Both the position numbers and the translations under genes were made by a program. A stretch of 64,000 nucleotides of DNA from Actinomycetota bacterium (GTDB taxonomy: Bacteria; Actinomycetota; Geothermincolia; Geothermincolales; RBG-13-55-18), in the NCBI GenBank assembly GCA_014360655.1, contig JACIXC010000012.1, positions 1-64,000 of the forward strand. Direction: 5' to 3'. Below the pieces are notes generated by a model, which made no database searches, was not told the origin of the DNA, and saw only the letters and a program-made list of their open reading frames with translations. Positions 1 to 8,740 of this stretch are shown here, in pieces. The stretch's first letter is position 1. The number at the start of each line of letters is the position of its first letter.

Positions 1-131
1 CCCAGAAGGAGCCCGAGAAGTACCCCGAGCTCATCGTGCGCATCGCCGGCTACAGCGCCCACTTCGTGGACCTCAACAAGAAGACGCAGGACACCATCAT
101 CGCCCGCACCGTGCAGGAGCTTGGTGCTTGA
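1..131 (+). CDS. Glycyl-radical enzyme, C-terminal fragment
   Basis: Only the last 42 codons are inside the window; the gene starts to the left. The tail contains [12 protein letters not shown], the glycyl-radical loop of the pyruvate-formate-lyase/diol-dehydratase superfamily (usual form RVAGYSAYFV). The radical glycine would be the codon at 48-50, and the spacing to the C-terminus is normal. These enzymes run anaerobic radical reactions and need a radical-SAM activase. Substrate cannot be told from this fragment: formate lyase, glycerol/diol dehydratase or a decarboxylase are all possible. An activase-like radical-SAM gene lies at the other end of the window but is far away, so no functional link is claimed. 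Confidence 0.85.
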   Translation, partial: QKEPEKYPELIVRIAGYSAHFVDLNKKTQDTIIARTVQELGA

Positions 132-186
132 GCGAAAGTCGCAGGCAATTGCAGTGGGGGCCATGAAGACGGTCGCTTGAGGCGGC

Positions 187-975
187 TCAAGGGAGTGGGA
201 TGAGATCGCCCGAGAGCAGGCGGTAGGTCTCGCCTTCCGCCTGGACAAGCAGGTTGCCTCGCTCATCGATGCCCGCCAGGAGACCCTCCAGGCGGTCTTC
301 CCCTCGCGCATCCGCCGGGGGGCATCTCCCGTCCCGCGGGCCTTCGGGATGCAGCGTATAATTCTCTACCCTTACCCGCCGCCCCACGTAGGCGAGGTGC
401 CGGCGGTATTCGTCCCACACGCGGTCTCCATCGCGGGAGCATCTCTCCTCCAGCTCCCGCAACAGGGCGTGCAGCAACTCGTCCACGCTGAAGAACGTCC
501 CCTCCTCGATGAGGAGGGAGGTGGGCGGGAGCTTGGAGGACAGGCGCAACTCCTCCGGAAGATATGCGACGTTCATGCCCAGTCCCACCACGACGCAACG
601 CCCTCCTTCCCCGTCATACGCCTCGCTCAGGATGCCCCCCACCTTGCGCCGGCCGTAAACCAAGTCATTGGGCCACTTGAAGAGCGGCCCCTCACCGCCC
701 AGGCAGACCACCGCGGCGCGCGCGGAAACGGCCACCAGCGCCGCAGCCGCGAAGGGCGCCACGTCCCCGAGCACCAGGCTGACGATGAGGCTCTTGCCCG
801 GAAGGTCCACCCAGTTCCTGCCCAGCCTTCCCTTTCCCGCGGTCTGGTGCCTGGCGGTGACGACCAGGCCTGCTCTGGCACCTCTTTCCAGCAAGCGCCT
901 GGCTTCGAGGTTGGTGGAATCGATGCACTCGTATCTCCTCAGGTCCCACTCCCGCATAACCATACCCGCTTCCAT
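187..975 (-). CDS. birA: Biotin--protein ligase (no DNA-binding domain)
   Basis: 262 residues. It activates biotin with ATP and attaches it to the acceptor lysine of biotin carriers. Visible motifs are GKGRLGRNW (about residues 48-55, biotinyl-AMP loop), KWPNDL (about 99-104) and KVGGILSE, followed by the small C-terminal SH3-like domain. There is no N-terminal winged helix, so this is a monofunctional ligase and not the BirA repressor. It sits head-to-head with bioY and next to a biotin-dependent carboxylase whose C-terminal domain is an obvious substrate. The start is not well decided: two further in-frame ATG codons follow within seven residues and no strong Shine-Dalgarno is seen. Confidence 0.93.
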   Translation of the reverse strand: MEAGMVMREWDLRRYECIDSTNLEARRLLERGARAGLVVTARHQTAGKGRLGRNWVDLPGKSLIVSLVLGDVAPFAAAALVAVSARAAVVCLGGEGPLFKWPNDLVYGRRKVGGILSEAYDGEGGRCVVVGLGMNVAYLPEELRLSSKLPPTSLLIEEGTFFSVDELLHALLRELEERCSRDGDRVWDEYRRHLAYVGRRVRVENYTLHPEGPRDGRCPPADARGEDRLEGLLAGIDERGNLLVQAEGETYRLLSGDLIPLP

Positions 976-1095
976 TCCAAAAAGAGCTCCGTCACCCGGT
1001 CAAGGTCTCACGTCGCGCGGCGGCGCGTGGAACAGCGGCGCCGACGGTCCATTGGTTATGTTCACTTCAACTAAAGTAGAATATCCGCCGCGCTA

Positions 1096-1124
1096 TTGAC
1101 ATCGCCGCTTGTTTTCTATATAAA
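1096..1124 (+). promoter_or_regulatory. Sigma-70-type promoter of bioY
   Basis: A perfect TTGACA (1096-1101), a 17-base spacer and TATAAA (1119-1124). The AT-rich stretch stands out from the GC-rich surroundings. The start site would be near 1131, giving a leader of about 20 bases with AGGGGG before the bioY ATG. No biotin-repressor operator was recognised. Confidence 0.75.
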
Positions 1125-1151
1125 TATAGCAAAATCCATAAGGGGGTTTCC

Positions 1152-1757
1152 ATGGAAAAACGCGTGACGATCGCGGCGACGGTGAAGTCTACCTCTCTGG
1201 AGAGGAGCATGCTGGTGCGCGCCCTCCTCTTCGCCTCACTGACGGGGATCGGCGCCATCATGAGGATACCGCTTTCCCCGGTCCCGGTGACCATGCAGGT
1301 CTTCTTCGTGCTTCTCTCGGGATTGCTGCTGGGGCCCTTCTGGGGTCCCTGCAGCCAGTTGCTCTACATCCTCATGGGGACGTGCGGGGCGCCTTTCTTC
1401 GCCGCGCCCCCCCACGCGGGACCGACGGTGCTCGTGGGCCCCACGGGCGGATACCTGTGGGGTTTCCTTCTCGCGTCCTGGACGGCGGGGATGGTGAGCG
1501 ACATGCTGTCCCGCCGTTCGCGGGCAGGGGGAGCTGCGCGCGGCGCGGCGCTCCTTGCGGGCTGCCTTGCCGGGATAGCGCTCCTTTACCTGTGCGGCGC
1601 TTCCTGGCTGGGAACATGGTTGGAAATAAATGGCAAGAGCGCATTTCTGGCTTACCAGCTGGGAATAAAACCCTTCCTGGCGGTGGATCTGGCCAAGGCG
1701 GCGCTGGCGGCCGCCGTGGCCCTTCCGCTGTCCGGGATTCAGCGGTACCTGGGGTGA
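1152..1757 (+). CDS. bioY: Biotin ECF transporter S component BioY
   Basis: 201 residues, almost entirely membrane-embedded with about six hydrophobic segments. The family signature GPTGGYLWGFLLA is present in the middle, and SPVPVTMQ near residue 40 is also typical. BioY binds biotin in the membrane and works alone or with the shared EcfAT module. No EcfA/EcfT pair dedicated to it is nearby; the CbiQ/CbiO genes at 61-63 kb belong to a metal transporter. The ATG at 1152 follows a GGGGG Shine-Dalgarno and a strong promoter. Being next to birA and the biotin carboxylase suggests the cell scavenges biotin; no biotin synthesis genes are seen here. Confidence 0.93.
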   Translation: MEKRVTIAATVKSTSLERSMLVRALLFASLTGIGAIMRIPLSPVPVTMQVFFVLLSGLLLGPFWGPCSQLLYILMGTCGAPFFAAPPHAGPTVLVGPTGGYLWGFLLASWTAGMVSDMLSRRSRAGGAARGAALLAGCLAGIALLYLCGASWLGTWLEINGKSAFLAYQLGIKPFLAVDLAKAALAAAVALPLSGIQRYLG

Positions 1758-1974
1758 ACCTGCCTGTCGACGTCGCGGTCGGCGTTGCAGAGGTAAACTT
1801 CAGTAGAGCCAGGAGCAGGACAGGCGGTCAGCGCGAAAATCGTTCCGGGAGGCAGACCGCGGCAAGGCCTTGGTCGGCCCGGTGACCTTACAAGAAAACC
1901 CGCCCACCGGCAGCGATCCGCCGAGAACCGCCGACGCGGTTTCGGCACGGTAAAAATCACGGGAAGAGGTGATC

Positions 1975-3813
1975 ATGGAAAAGAAGAAGCGCCACATCGG
2001 CATAACCGACACCACCCTGCGGGACGCCCATCAGTCCCTGTGGGCGACGCGCATGCGCCTCACCGACATCCTACCCATCGCGGAACGCATAGACGACGTG
2101 GGCTACCACTCCGTCGAGGTATGGGGAGGGGCGACCTTCGACGTGTGCATGCGCTACCTCAACGAGGATCCCTGGGAAAGGCTGCATCGCATCAGGGAGA
2201 AGTTCAAGCGCACCAAGCTGCAGATGCTGCTGCGCGGCCAGAACCTCGTCGCCTACCGCAATTTCGCCGACGACCTGGTGGAGGAATTCATCAAGCACGC
2301 GGTGGCCGGAGGCATAGACATCATCCGCATCTTCGACGCCCTCAACGACATCCGCAACATGCAGAAATCCATCGAGGTGACCAAGCGGGAGGGCGCTCAC
2401 GCCCAGGGCACCATATGCTACACGGTGAGCCCCGTGCACGACATCGAGAGCTACGTGGCCCTGGCCAAGGAGCTGGTGGAGCTGGGTTCGGACTCCATCT
2501 GCATAAAGGACATGTCCGGCATCCTGGCCCCGTACGTCGCGTACGACCTGGTGAAAAGGCTCAAGGAAGCCGTGGAGGTTCCCATCCAGCTCCATTCCCA
2601 CGCCTCCACGGGCATGGCCACCACCTCCTACCTCAAGGCCCTCGAGGCGGGGGCGGACGTGGTGGACTGCGCCGCGGCACCGCTCTCCCTCTACACAAGC
2701 CAGCCCGCCATCGAGACCCTGGTGGCGTCGCTCAAGGAGACCGAGTACGATCTGGGGCTGGACTTCGACGCCATCCGCGACGTCTCCGAGTATTTCGAGG
2801 TGGTCTCCAAGAACCGCAAGCTCATGGGTGCAGAGCAACCACTCATCGACATCACGGTGATCTCGCACCAGATCCCCGGTGGCATGGCCACCAACCTCAT
2901 CGCCCAGCTGGAGCAGCAGAACGCCCTGGACCGCCTGGAGGAAGTCCTGGAGGAGATACCCATCGTAAGGCGTGACATGGGTTATCCTCCCCTGGTCACT
3001 CCTACCAGCCAGCTGGTGGGCACCCAGGCGGTATTCAACGTGCTCCTGGGAGAAAGGTACAAGATCATACCCCGCGAGATCGAGAACTACGTCAAGGGAT
3101 ACTACGGCAGGCCGGCGGGCCCCATCGGCGAGGAACTGAAGCGCAAGGCGCTGAAGGGGGAGGAGCCCATAACCTGCCGGCCCGCAGACCTCCTGGAACC
3201 GGAGCTCCCCAGGGCGAAGCAGGAACTGGACCCCTCCCTGGTGGAGAAGGAGGAGGACTACATCTCGTACGCCATCTTCCCCGACATCGCCCTCAAGTTC
3301 TTCGAATGGAGGAAGAACCCGGTGATCAGCGAAGAGGAGCCGCCGCAACGCCAGATGGAGCGCCGCGAGAAAGCCCTTCTCGACGGGGCGTCCCTGGAGG
3401 AGCTCTCCGAGAGGCTCGCCGTCGTGGTCAGCGAGGGCGTGGCCCAGGCCCTGCAGGGCCTTTCCGTCACCATCAGCCTGGGCGGGCAGGCGGCCGGCGT
3501 GGAGGCGGCGGCGGTCCCCGCGACCAGGAGAAGCGCGGTGGCGCAGATGGAAAAGGAGGACCTCGGCTTGGTGCTGGTGCGCGCGCCCATGGTGGGCACC
3601 TTCTACCGCACCCCCTCCCCCGGAGCGCCCCCATACGTCGAAGAGGGCGACGAGGTAAAGGAAGGACAGACCCTCTGTCTCATAGAGGTGATGAAGCTCT
3701 TCAACGAGATCCCCTCCCCGGTGAACGGTCGGGTGAAACGCATCCTCGCGGAGCATGCCAAGGGCGTTGAATACGACGAAGTCATCATGGAAATAGAGCC
3801 CCTGGGAGGGTAG
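1975..3813 (+). CDS. pycB: Carboxyltransferase/biotin-carrier subunit (pyruvate carboxylase B / OadA type)
   Basis: About 612 residues. The N-terminal HMGL-like TIM barrel has ITDTTLRDAHQSL and LRGQN; IKDMSGIL holds the lysine expected to be carbamylated, and LHSHAS gives metal-binding histidines. A central conserved carboxylase region follows, then a variable linker (about residues 490-530) and a biotinyl domain from about 535. The biotin lysine is K574 in IEVMKLFNEI; the residue two before it is valine where most carriers have alanine. ATG 1975 is chosen because GAGGTGATC matches the 16S tail directly before it; a GTG six bases earlier lies inside that site. The biotin carboxylase starts 4 bases after the stop, so a two-subunit pyruvate carboxylase is more likely than a sodium-pump decarboxylase. 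Confidence 0.9.
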   Translation: MEKKKRHIGITDTTLRDAHQSLWATRMRLTDILPIAERIDDVGYHSVEVWGGATFDVCMRYLNEDPWERLHRIREKFKRTKLQMLLRGQNLVAYRNFADDLVEEFIKHAVAGGIDIIRIFDALNDIRNMQKSIEVTKREGAHAQGTICYTVSPVHDIESYVALAKELVELGSDSICIKDMSGILAPYVAYDLVKRLKEAVEVPIQLHSHASTGMATTSYLKALEAGADVVDCAAAPLSLYTSQPAIETLVASLKETEYDLGLDFDAIRDVSEYFEVVSKNRKLMGAEQPLIDITVISHQIPGGMATNLIAQLEQQNALDRLEEVLEEIPIVRRDMGYPPLVTPTSQLVGTQAVFNVLLGERYKIIPREIENYVKGYYGRPAGPIGEELKRKALKGEEPITCRPADLLEPELPRAKQELDPSLVEKEEDYISYAIFPDIALKFFEWRKNPVISEEEPPQRQMERREKALLDGASLEELSERLAVVVSEGVAQALQGLSVTISLGGQAAGVEAAAVPATRRSAVAQMEKEDLGLVLVRAPMVGTFYRTPSPGAPPYVEEGDEVKEGQTLCLIEVMKLFNEIPSPVNGRVKRILAEHAKGVEYDEVIMEIEPLGG

Positions 3814-3817
3814 AGCC

Positions 3818-5158
3818 TTGTTCAAGCGTGTCCTCATCGCCAACCGGGGCGAGATCGCCCTGCGCATACTGCGCGCCTGCAAGCTCCTGGGGCTGGAAAC
3901 GGTGGGCGTCTACTCCAAGGCGGACACCGATGCCCTGCACCTGAACTACGTGGACCAAAAGGTCTGCGTGGGTCCTCCCGCGAGCGGGGAATCGTACCTC
4001 AATATCCGCAACATCATCGGGGCCGCGGAGATAAGCGGGGCGGACGCGGTGCACCCCGGCTACGGCTTCCTGGCCGAGAACGAGGACTTCGCCCGCGCCT
4101 GCCGGGAAAACGACCTCGTCTTCATCGGCCCCTCGCCCGAGGCGATGGCCATGATGGGCAACAAGGCGCGGGCGCGCGAGACCATGGCCGCGGCGGGCGT
4201 TCCCATCCTTCCCGGGATAACCTCGCAGGACCTGGACGAGTCCACCGCCCTCAAGGTGGCGGACGACCTGGGTTTCCCGGTACTCATCAAGGCCTCCCTG
4301 GGGGGCGGAGGCAAGGGGATGCGCATCGTCAACGACCGCCAGGAGCTGATAAAGGCCCTTCCCCTGGTGAAGGCGGAAGCCAGGCACGCCTTCGGTTCCG
4401 AGGAGATATACCTGGAAAAGTTCCTGCGGCGCGCCCGCCACGTGGAGATCCAGGTCCTCGGGGACTTGCACGGAAACGTCATACACCTCAACGAAAGGGA
4501 GTGCTCCATACAGAGGAGGAACCAGAAACTGGTGGAGGAAGCTCCCTCTCCCGCCGTGGATGCGGAGCTGCGCAAGCGCATGGGGGATGCGGCGGTGAAG
4601 GGGGCGGCATCCATAGGCTACAGCTCGGCGGGGACCATGGAGTTCCTCCTGGACGAGGAGGGCAACTTCTATTTCATGGAGTTCAACGCCCGCATACAGG
4701 TAGAGCATCCCATAACGGAGATGGTCACCGGCATCGACATCGTGGTGGAACAGATCAAGAACGCCATGGGGGAGCCCATGTCCCTGAAGCAGGAGGACGT
4801 GCCGCTCAAGGGACATGCCATCGAATGCCGCATCAACGCGGAGGATTTCCACCGCGATTTCCTGCCGACTCCCGGCGTCATCGAGACATGGAGGCCTCCC
4901 GGGGGCCCGCACGTGCGCTTGGACACGCACTGCTACCAGGGCTACGTGGTTTCCCCCAACTACGACTCCCTGCTGGCCAAGCTCATCGCGCACGGGAGCG
5001 ACCGCGCGGAGGCCATGCGCATCATGAGGCAGGCCCTGCAGGAATTCGTGATCGAGGGGGTATCCACCCTCATACCCTTCCATCTGCGCCTGCTCGCCAA
5101 CCCGGATTTCCGGGCCGGCAGTTATCACACGCGCTGGGTGGAACAGGAGATGTTCTGA
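3818..5158 (+). CDS. pycA: Biotin carboxylase subunit (pyruvate carboxylase A / AccC type)
   Basis: 446 residues, the normal full length for a stand-alone biotin carboxylase. It starts FKRVLIANRGEIALRI (biotin-carboxylase N-domain), has the glycine-rich ATP-grasp loop KASLGGGGKGM near residue 165, then EFNARIQVEHPITE (metal and catalytic residues) and the C-terminal domain. It carboxylates carrier-bound biotin with ATP and bicarbonate. The start is TTG 3818; GGGAGGG overlaps the end of the upstream gene, so the two are translationally coupled. With its neighbour it would make oxaloacetate from pyruvate. A role in acetyl-CoA carboxylation cannot be excluded, but no carboxyltransferase for that is adjacent. 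Confidence 0.9.
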   Translation: MFKRVLIANRGEIALRILRACKLLGLETVGVYSKADTDALHLNYVDQKVCVGPPASGESYLNIRNIIGAAEISGADAVHPGYGFLAENEDFARACRENDLVFIGPSPEAMAMMGNKARARETMAAAGVPILPGITSQDLDESTALKVADDLGFPVLIKASLGGGGKGMRIVNDRQELIKALPLVKAEARHAFGSEEIYLEKFLRRARHVEIQVLGDLHGNVIHLNERECSIQRRNQKLVEEAPSPAVDAELRKRMGDAAVKGAASIGYSSAGTMEFLLDEEGNFYFMEFNARIQVEHPITEMVTGIDIVVEQIKNAMGEPMSLKQEDVPLKGHAIECRINAEDFHRDFLPTPGVIETWRPPGGPHVRLDTHCYQGYVVSPNYDSLLAKLIAHGSDRAEAMRIMRQALQEFVIEGVSTLIPFHLRLLANPDFRAGSYHTRWVEQEMF

Positions 5159-5216
5159 CGAGATACGCCCGGCCACGATACGCGGCCCGGAACATTGCGC
5201 CCCGGCGGAGTCCCCT

Positions 5217-6089
5217 TCAGGCGCCCCACGCGCGCCTCAGGACCATGGCGCCCGCCGCGACTATGCAGGCGCCTCCCACCAGGTCCTGCCAGCCCAGGCC
5301 CTCTCCCAGGAAAAGGGAGCCGAAGATCATGGCGCTCACCGGTTCCAGGTAAGCGATGATTCCCACGTGTTGCGCCTTCACTCCCCTCACGGCATACACA
5401 TAAACCAGGCCGGCAAGCGCGGTATGCACGGTAGCCAGAACGACGAGGGACAGCCAGCCGCGGCCGCTCACGGGAAAACTGCGGAACGCGCAAAAAGGGA
5501 GCAGGAGAACGGCGTTTGTCGCGGTCTGGTAGAGGCTCACGGTGAGCGTGGGGGTGTCCTCGCGCAGTTTCTTCAGTGCGAAGAGAAGGAAGGCATAGGA
5601 AACAGCCGAGAAAAGGGCGAAGAGGGTGCCCATGCTCAGAAGTCCAGCCCCACCTTCCCTGCCGGTGAGAGAGATCAGGGCCATGCCGGCCAGGGCCAGG
5701 AGCAAGGCCGGCACCGTCACCATCTCCAGCCTTTCCTTGAGCAGCAGCGGGGCCAGGAAGGCTACCAGAACCGGGGCGAGGTAGGTGATGAACTCCGCGT
5801 CCCCTATGGAGAGCCGGTTGAGGGCCTTGAGGAAGAGGACCCAGTGGAGGGTCAAGAGGATGCCGCTTCCGACCAGCAGCACGGGATGCTTGCCGGGACG
5901 CAGTTGTTCCCGTTTGCCGCCCAGGGCGATCACAGCGGCGATGCAGGCCGCGCCGACGGCGGAACGCACGAAGACGACGAAGTGCTCCTGCCCCGGAAGG
6001 CCCACCCACCTCAGGAACACCCCCACCGAACCCCACAGCGCCGCCGCGCCCGCGATCAGGAGGTAGTCCGTCGCCCTTCTCGCTTCCAT
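5217..6089 (-). CDS. EamA/DMT family membrane transporter
   Basis: About 290 residues from the chosen ATG, with roughly ten hydrophobic helices in two EamA repeats; LWGSVGVFLRW opens the first, and the second ends with AYLEPVSAMIFGSLFLGE, a hallmark of this family. Members export amino acids, metabolites or drugs; the substrate is unknown. The open frame extends 39 codons upstream but that part is basic and non-membrane, so MEARRATDY at 6089 is preferred. It converges with the carboxylase operon and reads alone. Confidence 0.85.
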   Translation of the reverse strand: MEARRATDYLLIAGAAALWGSVGVFLRWVGLPGQEHFVVFVRSAVGAACIAAVIALGGKREQLRPGKHPVLLVGSGILLTLHWVLFLKALNRLSIGDAEFITYLAPVLVAFLAPLLLKERLEMVTVPALLLALAGMALISLTGREGGAGLLSMGTLFALFSAVSYAFLLFALKKLREDTPTLTVSLYQTATNAVLLLPFCAFRSFPVSGRGWLSLVVLATVHTALAGLVYVYAVRGVKAQHVGIIAYLEPVSAMIFGSLFLGEGLGWQDLVGGACIVAAGAMVLRRAWGA

Positions 6090-6295
6090 GCCGCGTTTCT
6101 TTCCGCCTCTCCCCCGGTCCTCCGCCGCGATCTCCCGCGCTACGTCACGCGGTTTCCCGCCCCGCCCGTTCCGCCTGCGAAGAAGGCATGCCCCATTCAC
6201 CGACACTAAAACAAATCCCCCGACCGCGGTAGCTCGCCGTCTTCATCGGAAGGAAAGGCGCGGCGCCAGACGATATTGCTTCCGGGCGAGAGGCC

Positions 6296-7426
6296 TCACC
6301 TCGCCTGGATGGCGATATGCAGAACGCCGTCCTCGCTCAGTTCCCACTGCGGCGCTTCGCTCTCCCGCCCGGTGATGAGCTCGAAAAAGGCCTGTGACAT
6401 GCCCACCATGAGAAGGTGAAGGCAGGCGTTGGCGATCTTCACGCTGATACTGCGCGCGTCGGCCTGGAGCTCACCCAGGTACCCCAGGCCCCTGCGCGCC
6501 AGGTAAAGCTTCAGGGAGGTGGCCACCTCCCGTGCCTGCCCGGCATCCACCCGCGCCTTCACGAAACGCCTCTGGGCCTCGACGACCGCCCGCTCAAGGG
6601 AAACCCCGTGCTCCGCCACCATGTCGTCTAGCACGGCATCAACGGCCAGCGAACCGAAGATGGCGACCCTTCTGCCGGTATCGCCGGCGGTGATGGTCCC
6701 CCGCGCGAGGTCCCACCGGTAGGCCGCGATATCCCTCGGTATGCCGCAGGTAGAGCATCTCTCGTACGCGATATCCCCGGGCTTGAACTCGTACCTCTTC
6801 CTGCGCCTCAATCTCCCGCCGAGAGCCACCTGGTGTGAGCCGGGATAAACGCTGACCCGGAATGCGTCCTCCCCAACCTCCTCGCTCTCCACCCGCATAT
6901 CCACCCCCTCGAAGGCCTCCACCGCCCCCAGCACGTCCGCCTTCCACAACCACAGCGAATAAGGATGCTTGATGATCAGGGAGCGCCAGGGATAAGGCTC
7001 TCCGCTCTCCCAGTCCATGGACGCCTCCCCGTATCCGAAGACGCGGGCGACGTTGATGACTCTCTCGCTGAGGTCCTTTCTTATCCTCTGCACGGATTCA
7101 TGAAGCATCTTGCCCGCGGGAGAGTCCCGGTCGTCCGCGCCGGGCACGCCCAGGAGAAGCGTGTTCCTGACCTCGAAGGGAAAGGTCCTCTCGATGAACC
7201 TCCTGGTCTCCCTCCTCCGGCTCTCGATGACCAGGGGTTCCATGGGCTCTCCCGTGAGTTCCGCCACGCCGCGAAAGACGTTGTCTATTATGTTGGATTC
7301 GTAGATGACCATGCGGTTACCGGGAGACTGGGCAAGGCTTATGACACCGCCGTCCTCCCAGCGCAGTTCAGCGCCCAGCATAGCAGGGGCGCCGCATTCC
7401 CGGCATCTCTCGATCTCCGCCACCAT
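6296..7426 (-). CDS. Unrecognised protein, duplicated CxxC + V4R-like module (paralog 1)
   Basis: 376 residues, no family recognised. It consists of two similar halves. Each opens with a CxxCG knuckle (CRECG at residues 8-12, CSTCG at 224-228), then a RW...G-I strand, an R-(M/V)-(V/A)-I strand, and a helix ending in V(I)E(S/A)-RR (VIESRRRETRRFIE / VVEAQRRFVK). A second part of each half resembles the V4R/heme-NO-binding-like fold (GLGYLGEL, then NACLHLLMVGMSQAFFEL). No signal peptide or membrane helix, so probably cytosolic. It is the last of three head-to-tail paralogs, 21 bases after the second. Only two cysteines per half are seen, so the halves may share a metal. The fold match is by eye; function is unknown. 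Confidence 0.8.
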   Translation of the reverse strand: MVAEIERCRECGAPAMLGAELRWEDGGVISLAQSPGNRMVIYESNIIDNVFRGVAELTGEPMEPLVIESRRRETRRFIERTFPFEVRNTLLLGVPGADDRDSPAGKMLHESVQRIRKDLSERVINVARVFGYGEASMDWESGEPYPWRSLIIKHPYSLWLWKADVLGAVEAFEGVDMRVESEEVGEDAFRVSVYPGSHQVALGGRLRRRKRYEFKPGDIAYERCSTCGIPRDIAAYRWDLARGTITAGDTGRRVAIFGSLAVDAVLDDMVAEHGVSLERAVVEAQRRFVKARVDAGQAREVATSLKLYLARRGLGYLGELQADARSISVKIANACLHLLMVGMSQAFFELITGRESEAPQWELSEDGVLHIAIQAR

Positions 7427-7447
7427 CGCCCCCCAGCTCGGCTTCCT

Positions 7448-8575
7448 TCAGACCTTGACCACTATGTGCAGGTCTCCGTCGTCCGACTGCTCCCACTCGT
7501 AGGTGGACTTCTCCAGGTTCAGGGCGATCTCGTAAAGGGCCTGGGCCATGCCCACCATCAGGTGCGGCAGGCAGGAGTTCTCGATGGTCAACGAAAGGTG
7601 CTTTTCGTCCGCCTCGAAGAAGGTCAGGTTGCCCATGCCGCGCAGGGCGGTGAGGCGGTTGAAGGTGATCCCGCCCCTTCTCCAGTTCATCTCGCCGGTC
7701 CTGTCCTTTACGTAACGCCTCTGCGCCTCGACGATCACCCCCGGTATTTCCTCTCCCAGCTCCGACTCGAGGTCCGCGAGCACGGCCTCCAGGGCGGCGG
7801 GCCCGAATATCGCCATCCTCCACCCGGTCTCCGAATCGGTGATCGTCCCCTCTTCCGTATCCCAGCGGTAGCGCGCCAGGTCGGCCGGAAGGCCGCAGGA
7901 GGGGCAACGCTCGTAGGAGATGTCGCCCGGCTTGAAGGCACGTACCCTTTTTCTGTGCAACCTCTCCTTCAACTCCACGGGATGTTCGGAAGGATAGGCG
8001 ATAACCCGGTATACCTCCTCTCCCACCTGCTCGTATCTCGCCCAGAGGTCATCTCCCTCGACGGCCTCCGCCGACCCCAGGGCGTCGGCGACCCAGAAGG
8101 GTATGGAATAAGGCCTGCTCACCACGTTCGTCCTCCAGGGAAAGGGATCGCCTTCCTCCCAGCCCTCGCCGGGTATGGATCTACCGTATCCGTAGACCGC
8201 GCCTATCTCCATGACCCGCATGGTGACCCTTTTCGCCACCTCCCGCACGGGCACGCGGACCACCCGGGAGAGGGGTCCATTTCCCGCCAAATGTCCCTTG
8301 AGCACGCGGAACATCCTCCCTATCAGGGGCGGGAACCTCCTCTCTATGTATCTTCTCACCTCGCGCCGCCTGCTCTCGATGACGATGTGCTCGATGGGCA
8401 TGCCGATGAGCTCCTCTATCCCACGGAAAAGGTTGTCGATGACCCTCGATTCATAGAGCACCATGCGGTTTTCGGGAGACCTCGCAAGGGTTATCACCCC
8501 GTTGCTCCCCCACCTCAGCTCCCTGCTTATCATGAGGGGGATACGGCATCGCGGACAGACCGGGATCTCCTTCAT
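7448..8575 (-). CDS. Unrecognised protein, duplicated CxxC + V4R-like module (paralog 2)
   Basis: 375 residues and the clearest copy of the family. The first half starts CPRCRIPLMISRELRW; the second starts CPSCGLPADLARYRW. Shared landmarks are ENRMVLYESRVIDNLFRGI, VIESRRREVRRYIE, RPYSIPFWVADALGSAEAV and, in the last domain, ENSCLPHLMVGMAQALYEI. The linker FKPGDISYERC just before the second knuckle is nearly identical in all three tandem copies. The ATG at 8575 is chosen because GGAGG lies six bases upstream; a GTG two codons earlier touches that site. Retention of the same architecture in three diverged neighbours argues for three real, separately selected proteins, possibly subunits of a hetero-oligomer. 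Confidence 0.82.
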   Translation of the reverse strand: MKEIPVCPRCRIPLMISRELRWGSNGVITLARSPENRMVLYESRVIDNLFRGIEELIGMPIEHIVIESRRREVRRYIERRFPPLIGRMFRVLKGHLAGNGPLSRVVRVPVREVAKRVTMRVMEIGAVYGYGRSIPGEGWEEGDPFPWRTNVVSRPYSIPFWVADALGSAEAVEGDDLWARYEQVGEEVYRVIAYPSEHPVELKERLHRKRVRAFKPGDISYERCPSCGLPADLARYRWDTEEGTITDSETGWRMAIFGPAALEAVLADLESELGEEIPGVIVEAQRRYVKDRTGEMNWRRGGITFNRLTALRGMGNLTFFEADEKHLSLTIENSCLPHLMVGMAQALYEIALNLEKSTYEWEQSDDGDLHIVVKV

Positions 8576-8740
8576 CGCCACCCTCCGAAGCTCCTATGTC
8601 CCGCTGCTTGCGGGCCGAAAAACCAAGATCACCTGATGATACTTCACCGCTCTCCCTCGAGCTCCCTTTTTCCGAGTGGCGCCCTTTTCCTTGCGCACGC
8701 GAGCGAGAACAAGCCCCCGTTTACCCCGCCCTCTCCTGCG

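Noticed and set aside
187-975. Bifunctional BirA repressor
   Set aside because: The N-terminal helix-turn-helix is absent.
2071-3882. 603-codon minus-strand frame opposite pycB
   Set aside because: It mirrors a gene with complete carboxyltransferase and biotinyl motifs, so it is a shadow.
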